Assembly: GCF_034702125.1 (NCBI RefSeq)
Contig: NC_085880.1
Location: 19,157,528-19,221,527 of the forward strand
Source of the DNA: Engraulis encrasicolus
Lineage: Eukaryota > Chordata > Actinopteri > Clupeiformes > Engraulidae
DNA length: 64,000 bases
Reading direction: 5' to 3'
Under the pieces are notes generated by a model, which was given only the letters and a program-made list of their open reading frames with translations, did not search any database and was not told the origin of the DNA. The translations under genes were made by a program, and so were the position numbers. Positions 45,487 to 54,400 of this stretch are shown piece by piece. Position 1 is the first letter of the stretch. Every line of letters begins with the position of its first letter.

Positions 45487-48400
45487 CTGCCACGAAGAGA
45501 CAACATGAGGCAGTTGTTTCCAAACTTTTTCAGCGAAGACCCCCTTTTGGACTTTATGACCCCCCCACCCACCATAGTCTTAGCCTAGCAATGGATTTCC
45601 AGCAATATTAGAGGACAAACTGTTGTTCATTAATATTGCTAGATATTCCATTATAGTTTGTCCTCTAATATTGCTTGAAATCCGCAGGACAGCAAATATT
45701 AACCATGAACCATTGAATACTGTTATTAACTGTTCCTATGGAATTTAGCTGTTAATCTGTGGATTTCCTGTTTTTATGCAATGTCCCTTTTGTTCGTGAG
45801 CCCCCTTCAGTACCTCCACAACCCTAAGTTTGGGAACCAATCACATAAGGGAGTCAGAGTCATCAGGGTCACCAAGACTGCTTGACAGGAAGCATAGTAA
45901 CCCCAGGTGGACAGGATGGAGTTGTGCCCTCCTGCCTGCCAGTCAAGTGAACACAATCGGTTTCATTTGCTATTTTTGCACTGTAGGCCTAAATGACATG
46001 TGTATGTGTGTTTGTTTTGAGCTTAACACCTCTGACTTACCACTGGAAGTTTCCTTTGACTGTACACAATGGTTTAAAAAAATATTTTTTAGGGCTTTTT
46101 TGCCCTTATTTGATAGGCCACGGCAGGGTCACCTGTATGCAATATTGATTAGATTAGTGATGGATAATGTGATTGTCATCATTGGCTGAATGTCAGTGGT
46201 CCTGATATGCTCATTTAGTGTTCTAAAGTTTTGTTGTGGATATTATATACCCATAAAATAATAAAAAGGCACAAAAGTAAATCCAAGACATAACCAAAAC
46301 TTTAAACATCACATTACTCCAACTCATTACTTTGATCTAACTCATTGCTTTGTTCCACCTCATTGCTTTGTTCCAGCTCAAATATTATTATCATGCAAAT
46401 TATGTAACTTACAATGTCAATCAAATCTGACAGCATTTAATAGCCTTGTTGATATCCCGTCAAACTAAGGTCATTAATATACGCTACAAATACATGTATA
46501 AACAGCTAATGCATTATGCATGCAAATGCAACTAGGCACAGGCTTGTATTGTTTGTCGACAGTAAAAAAAAAAAAAATCTCTTTGGCTGTAATTAAACCA
46601 TCAATTTACTCATAAATGCTTAATGATTTCATGTTTGACATTGCAGGGGTCGCTGATCTGATGTGGGTTGACAATCTGTCAGTCAACACTGTGAGACATG
46701 CGTGCGTGCGCGTGTGTATCGGTACCTCCAGTTGAGACAGCTGTATATGATTGGATTGTACATGGTGGAGCCAGTGGTGTAGTCTACGTAGAACGCGGGT
46801 ATACGGAGTATACCCACTTCTAAATTTCAGGGATTTCAGTATACCCACTTAAAATTGATTGATCCATTGTTTTGAATAGCACAAATATATACAGTATACC
46901 CACTTCAAAAATGCTCAAATATACAGTATACCCACTACAAAAAAGTAGACTACACCACTGGGTGGAGCTCATGGCGAGACAGGTGTGTGGGCGTTTGTGC
47001 GTGCGAGCATTTGCGTGCGCGTGTGTGTTTATCAGTACCTCTGGTTGAGACAGCAGTATATGATGGGGTTGTACATGGTGGAGCTCATGGCCAGCCAGAA
47101 GATAGCCAAGTAGACCTGTTGGATGAAGCGCTGCTTGTAGATGTCCCTGTTGAAGCTGCCCAGGATGAAGTAGATGTGATAGGGCAGCCAGCAGATAGCA
47201 AACGTCACCACCACCACGATCATCATCTTCACCACCTGATGAACGGTAAAATGGTAAATGGACTGCATTATACAGTATATCACTCTTCCACTCCTTCGAG
47301 CACTCAAAGCACTTTTCATTTATGCCTTACATTCACACACTTGTGGTGGCCATGGCTTCCACACAGGGTAGCACCCTGCCAACAAGGAGCACTTTGGGGT
47401 AAAGTATCTTGCTCAAGGACACATCGAACGGGGTCAGGTACAGCGGGGCTTGAACCGGCAACTTTCTGGTTGCAAAACAGGCTCCTCTACCATCTGAGCC
47501 ACTACCAGCTACTGATGAAGATATAATGATATAATCATAGATTACTAGACTACATAGATTAGTAGACTACATAATAATATTTAAGTAGATGTGGTATGAC
47601 AGCCAACAAGTAGCAAAGGTCACCACCACCACAATTTACATCTTCACCACCTGATGAAGATATAATGACATAATCATAAACACACTGTATATAATAATAT
47701 TTAACTAGATGTGGTACAGAAGCCAGCGGATAGCAAATGTCACCACCACCACGATCATCACTTCACCACCTAATGAACATATAATGATTCGTAAATACAC
47801 TGTATATAATATGTAATATTTAAGTAAGATGTGGTACGGAAGCCAACAGGTAGCCAATGTCACCACCACCATGGTCATCATCTTCACAGCCTGATAATAA
47901 TTACATGTAATACATTTATAAACATATACAGTTGAGTGTAATAATATTGAAGCACAAGTAGATGGAAGGCAACCGGTGCGGTGCCAAATATTAAACCACC
48001 ACAATCATAATATTCCAACCTGATATATACCGTAGGCTATAGGCCCAATAAATAATATATAACAATAAACTATTGACAATATACAGTATATCACGAAAGT
48101 GAATACACCCCTCACAGTTTTGCAGATTTTTGAGTATATCTTTTCATAGGAAAGCATTACAGAAATGTAACTTTGACACAATGATTAGTGACCTTTTAAC
48201 AACATATTTAACCGCTTGAATTTCTTGTTCACTCAGAAAAAAAAACAAAATACAGCCATTAATGTTTGAACATGTACTCACAAAAGTGAGTACACCCCAG
48301 ATTAAAATCCGGTAGAGAAGGGGCTATGTTGGCTCGAATCGTCTCGAAATGAAACGAAATGAAAAGGGATGACAAGGGAGGTCATCAGTGAGCGTTTCAA

Positions 48401-51400
48401 CCTTTCTTTGCATTGAACTTTTAAATTTTGAGTCTTTATCTGGCTTAAATAGATTGGTGTGAGATTTGAATGCAATCCTATGGAGAATATCATGATCTGC
48501 TTCAGTAGTCACAGTGCATGTTGACATGCATGTTTCTTTTAGGTGTATTTCAGATTGCCAATGTTAACAGCATTCATGCATCCCCAAACCATGTCAGTCC
48601 CACTACCATGCTTGGCTTATGAGAGGATACACCTTTTTTGTAAAACTCACTTGTTTACCACCACACATGCTTGACACCATCTAAAGCAAATTTGTTTATC
48701 TTGGTCTCTTCAGATCACACAACATGGTTCCAGTGATCCATATCCTTGGTCTGTTCATCTCTCCTGAGACCAAGATAAACAAATTTGCTTTAGATGGTGT
48801 CAAGCATGTGTGGTGGTAAACAAGTGAGTTTTACAAAAAAGGTGTATCCTCTCATAAGCCAAGCATGGTAGTGGGACTGACATGGTTTCGGGATGCATGA
48901 ATGCTGTTAACATTGGCAATCTGAAATACACCTAAAAGAAACATACATGTCAACATGCACTGTGACTACTGAAGCAGATCATGACATTCTCCATAGGATT
49001 GCATTCAAATCTCACACCAATCTATTTAAGCCAGATGCAGACTCAAAATGTAATAGTTCAATGCAAAGAAAGGTTGAAACGCACACTGATGACCTCCCTT
49101 GTCATCCCTTTTCATTTCGTTTCATTTCGAGACGATTCGAGCCAACATAGCCCCTTCTCTACCGGATTTTAATCTGGGGTGTACTCACTTTTGTGAGTAC
49201 ATGTTCAAACATTAATGGCTGTATTTTGTTTTTTTCTGAGTGAACAAGAAATTTAAGCAGTTAAATATGTTGTTAAAAGGTCACTAATCATTGTGTCAAA
49301 GTTACATTTCTGTAATGCTTTCCTATGAAAAGATATACTCAAAAATCAGCAAAACTGTGAGGGGTGTATTCACTTTCGTGATATACTGTATAGGCTAATA
49401 ATGTGATACAGTAAGCAGCAGGTGGCAAAGGTCACAACCACCAGGATCATCATCGTCACTAGCTGCCATGAGAGGAGAAGATATGCCACACTGTAGGCAT
49501 GTTGAGGCCTTGGTTGGCTGGAGAAGGGAAGGCATATGCCTTTCTTTAAAGTGTATTTTCTTCACATTTTTTCATCCAACAAAAGGCTTCAATAAAACCT
49601 TTAAGATTTTGATGAAATGATAGTGACCTCTCCTATCATTCTCTTCATCACATGGGCTGCTTGAAGATGGTAAGATGCAGTAGGCCTATGCACGTTTTAG
49701 GTCATTTTAGTGATCTTTCAATGCAGCTACATGAAACTAGGTAAAACTAGTGATAGTGTTGCATATAATGTGTATTAATCAGAGAAGAAATCTGGTAAAA
49801 ATTGAGAAACCACTGTGTATTCATACTGTATCAGGCCTTGCATTGTTTCTGTGACTAACTGATTTGAATGTAATTCAAATGCCCCACATTTGTTCAGTTC
49901 CAATTAAGTTCGAATGTATATAGTTCATCAGCTTGCAAATGCCTTTACATAAATGTGTTGACAATACATTTAAAATAAAGTCCAAATAAAGTGCTCATTT
50001 GTATGTATGTTTCTGTGTATGTAGTTCATCAACGCAATGGAGGCCTTCACATATAGCTGTTGACCATACATAATGTGTTTAACACAACTCATAAAGTCGC
50101 TGTGCTCTGCTTACCTTGCGCTTGGCCTGAATTTGGTTTTGGTAGTGTTCCGTTGCCTCCCCCGGGATCTCCCCACCCCACAGCCGGTATCCAACCAGAC
50201 TGTAGGTCACTAACATGACCAGCAGAGGGAGCAAGTAGATCAGCACAATCACAGATGTATGGTATCTGGGAAATGGGAAATAATAATTATTCTGAGGAAA
50301 ATATATCAACAAGTCAGAATCCAGTGTGACACTCATACTCATCTAACAGCCAATAGAATGTACTGGCTAAATCAGGTTGAATAAATCGTATACATGATTG
50401 TATACATGATGTACATACATACACAAAATGTAGGCCTAAGCACGCTCTACTGTAGTGTATATATAGCAGTCTTCTGGGGTGTTGTGGTGCCATGGATGGG
50501 CAAGTTGCCTATGGGGTTTGAATCTGGCCTGGGTCATTTCCTTACCCTACTCCATCTCTCTCTTCCACTAAATAAAGGCACAAAATACTCTAAATATACT
50601 ATGTCTAAAAGAGCAGCTCTCAGCTCAATACACTTCACTCTACCAACAATCTGAACAATACACTGCACATAAACACTGGATATGACATATACAGGGGCTC
50701 CGGTAGCTCAGGTGGTAGAGGAGCCATTCGGCAACCCAAAGGTTGCACGTTCGAGCCCTATTCGGCCTGACTCCATTGTTGTGTCCTTGAGCAAGATACT
50801 TAACCCCAAGTTGATCCTGGTGGCAGGGTGGTACCCTGCGTGGCAGCCACGGACACCAGTGTGTGAATGTGAGTGTGAATGGGTAAATGTGAGGCAAACA
50901 ATGTAAAGCGCTTTGAGTGCTCGAAGGAGTGGAAAGGCGCTATATAAATGCAGTCCATTTACCATTTTATACAGTATTAAGCATGCAACACATAGCTAAA
51001 ATAAACAGTTGACTGAGTCCATAGTGAGTGAGTGAGTGAGTGAGTGAGTGAGTTATCTCGCACCCAAAGACTTTCGGTTTTCCAAGAAGTTGAGCGCGTC
51101 CTCTGCCAATACTTGAGTGAGTGAGTGACATTGCCTACTTGAGCTGGTGCAGCCACTGCATTTAGTCGATGTGACATATTCAGCATGCAATAGAACAGTG
51201 TTTCTCAAACTTTTTCAGACCGAGGACCACTTTGTCCCCCCAAAAAATGTTCAGGGACCACCTGTCAACTGAATTGACAGTTGACCTGCTAATTGGACAC
51301 TGCTCATTTTGATGCAGATCACTTACTTTTTATTCACATGACAAGCCTGTCTTATTGTGGTGAAAATATGACATCAGCTAGATTTAGCTTTGCAATGAAA

Positions 51401-54400
51401 TTACAAATATAGCCTACTGCTAGCTCATCTTGGAAAAGTAGAAATCTCCTCACGGACCACCTGAGCTCTGTTGCGGACTCCCAGTGGTCCCCGGACCACA
51501 CTTTGAGAATCACTGCAATAGGAGCTAATACCGTCCTCCGAATGGCCTACTATACGTACATGAGCTGGGCAGTAATAGAGTCAATATGACATATTCAGCA
51601 TGCCGTGAAAGGTAATACAGTACAGTGTTCTGAATGGCCTACTACACGTACATGAGCTGGTGTAGCCCCTGTTCCTCCTCGGGCCACTCCACCATGCAGA
51701 CGGTGCGCGGGGGGTAGAACTTGGTGCTGGCGTAGAAGCACTGGGGGAAGGCCAGCGAGCAGGCCACCACCCAGATCAGCACGATCACCACCCGGGTGGT
51801 GGTGGAGGACAGGCGCGGCTTCAGGGGGTGGATGATGGCCAAGTACCTGCACAAATGACAAAAACCAACAAAGGTCGGCGTCTGCGCCTGCACTTTAGAC
51901 CCGTGTGTTGCTTGATGCGTCCACTCCCAAAAACCTACTGGAGACATTGAGAATGGACAAGGTCCGAAACGTCTGTTGCTCCAGTTAACCTCTGACGTCT
52001 GTTGTAAATTTTCAGCTTCAATATACATTTTTCACACAAGCCTTGTGTGCGCCTCCTTTTTTCATTATCTCACATGTACCTGCACAAGCACAACAGTGTT
52101 TATCTGCAGTGTTTAGTGAAAGCCCAACTGGAAAACTCCAACTCCCATTGCCATTGTGACTGACACAGCACTCCACAGCACACAACACTGCACACTGCAC
52201 ACAATGAAATTGCATGTATGCCTCACCCGTACAAGGGTGTTTAAACAGTGGAGCCCAGTGGAACAGTATACAGTATACACAGTGTTCTACTAGGGATGCC
52301 GGTTTACAATATCATCCGCAGTGTTGAATGATGGCCATGTTCTGTCCCTGCACAAGCACAGCAGTGTTTTAATAGAAGTGCCAGAGCACAACAGTACTGT
52401 ATCTGCAGTGTTTAAAATGGGGTACATGGAACTGGGTCCACAGGGAACTCCTTTGTGTATCTGCACAAACACAACAGTATACTCAATGTTTTAAACAGGG
52501 GTGCCAGGGCCCAACAGCATCTGCAGTGTTTTAATAGGGGGGCAAGGGATGGTTGCACATGGAGGGAGCTATGTATGTACCTGCACAAGCACAACAGCAT
52601 ACACAGTGTTTTAACAGGGGTGCCAGGGCACAACAGCCTCTGCAGTGTTTTAAACAGGGTACATGTAACTGGGTACACAGATCACAGTATTTTAATAGAG
52701 GGATGCCAGAACTGGGTACAAAGACAATTATGTTGGCTACATAAGCATGTGAGAAGGCCTATATGCAGAATGCTTTACAATATGTGACCTTGCCTCCTCC
52801 ACTTGTGCTTGTCTCCTCGTACCAGAAAGTAATATGTCATGATGACATCACTGACAACAGCATTATATTTCAATATCTTGCAAAAGCTCAATTGTAGAGC
52901 CTTTTTCTCATTTGCAATTGGGATGGTGAATGAAAAGCAGTCCCTCAAAAGTTGTTGTGGCTAGGCTGACAGCTGGGAAACTTTATCGTTTTCTCCACGG
53001 AGGAGGGGCCAGGAGGCGGGACGAGGAGACAAGCACAAGTGGAGGAGGCAAGGTCACATATTGTAACGCACTCGCAGTATTTTAATTGAAGGATGCCAGT
53101 GCTGGGTACACAGGGAATATAGCCGACCTTTGCAAGCACAACAGCATACGCAGAGAGAAGTGTACAGGAATTTAGCTATATAGGTATCTATGTGGTGCAG
53201 TTGGAGATGGCTATGTGATTTAAGGGGTGTGGCTATGTGATGAAGTGGGGGAGGGGTGTGGCTATGTGATGAAGTGGGGTAGGGGGTGTGGCTATGTGAT
53301 GAAGGGTAGGGGTGGGAGACAGTAGGTTAAACGGTCAGGGCACAGTATTGTGCAGTGGTGGTTCCAGGCCCGTCCACAGGAGTGGACAACGGGGTTGTCC
53401 CAGGCCCAGAGAGATAAGGGGCCCAGAATTGGGTCCTCATTACATTGTATGCCTTGGATAGGGGGCCCTTTCAGATGACTTTGTCCTGGGCCCAGCAAAA
53501 GCTGTTGGCGGCCCTGGGTGGTTCTACCTATTTCAGACAGGGCCCTTGGCAAAATGGAAACAGATGGGACCCTTGTTCAATTTCTTTTCTTCTGCTATTT
53601 TCCAAGGCAGGGCTGAGTGGTGGGATACAGAGGGTATTTTTTTCTTGGGGCCCTAGAAAATCGCCCAGTCTGCTTGATGGTAAAACCGGCCCTGTATTGT
53701 ATAGTGGACACGTAGCGCTGACACTGTGCGTAGTGTAGTGATGAGCAAAATGTATTCATTCGTTACAATCCACTTCCACATATTCCAAAAGACTGTCCAA
53801 TTCAGCCAGGTGATTGGTGGGTTGAATGATCACCTGGTTGAATTGGACAGGTAAAATCAAGATCATTTGGAATATGTGGCCCTAATGACCCCCTTTTGCC
53901 CATCACTGACTGTACGGGGCAGGGGGGGGGGGGGGGGGTGCAGCGCAGTGGATAAATTATTATTATTGATTATTATTATTATTATTAGGGCTGCACGATT
54001 ATGGAAAAAATCATAATCACGATTATTTGGGTCAAAATCATAATCACGATTATGAATCACGATGATTGATTGTTTACTGTTTTTTTTTATTTCAACAAAA
54101 TAAAATATAACTAAGAATTCATTATATACGGGACGAGCAAAATAAAATGAATTGTTATAATTGTGGAAAGGCAATAGCATGAAACTTAGGTGGACAGATT
54201 TCTGACCAGAAACACCAGCCTGTCAGTATGTTCTGGCTTCAAGGGCGCAGGTCACTATTGCCATGATTAAATCCTGACTGAAATCACGATTTCGATATCA
54301 CGATTTATCAGGATTTTCGATTATTTTCGATTAATTGTGCAGCCCTAATTATTATTATTATTATTATAATGAATTATAAGTAAATAAAGTCTAGTCTACA

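Larger units (their letters stand above)
45487..47038. other. tacr2 intron 4
   Basis: Next to exon 5 is a probable hAT-like element (about 45511-45843) holding a palindrome (45593-45683). The centre is AT-rich. Near exon 4 is a duplicated exon 4 end (46701-46980) split by a hAT-like MITE (46772-46960). Confidence 0.72.
47236..50114. other. tacr2 intron 3
   Basis: A SINE (47244-47511), an array of decayed exon 4 starts (47583-48019), a 1.31 kb palindromic element (48080-49392), one more exon 4 start (49400-49462) and plain AT-rich DNA. A block of about 55 bp at 49917-49970 recurs at 50017-50071, near exon 3. Confidence 0.75.
50266..51651. other. tacr2 intron 2
   Basis: Contains a forward tRNA-SINE (50694-50970), a GAGT repeat (51026-51052, again at 51115), two copied exon 2 ends and a hAT-like MITE (51196-51515). 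Confidence 0.75.

Noticed and set aside
48324..49150. Two identical-looking 67-codon frames on opposite strands
   Set aside because: They are mirror images produced by the palindromic element and have no other support.
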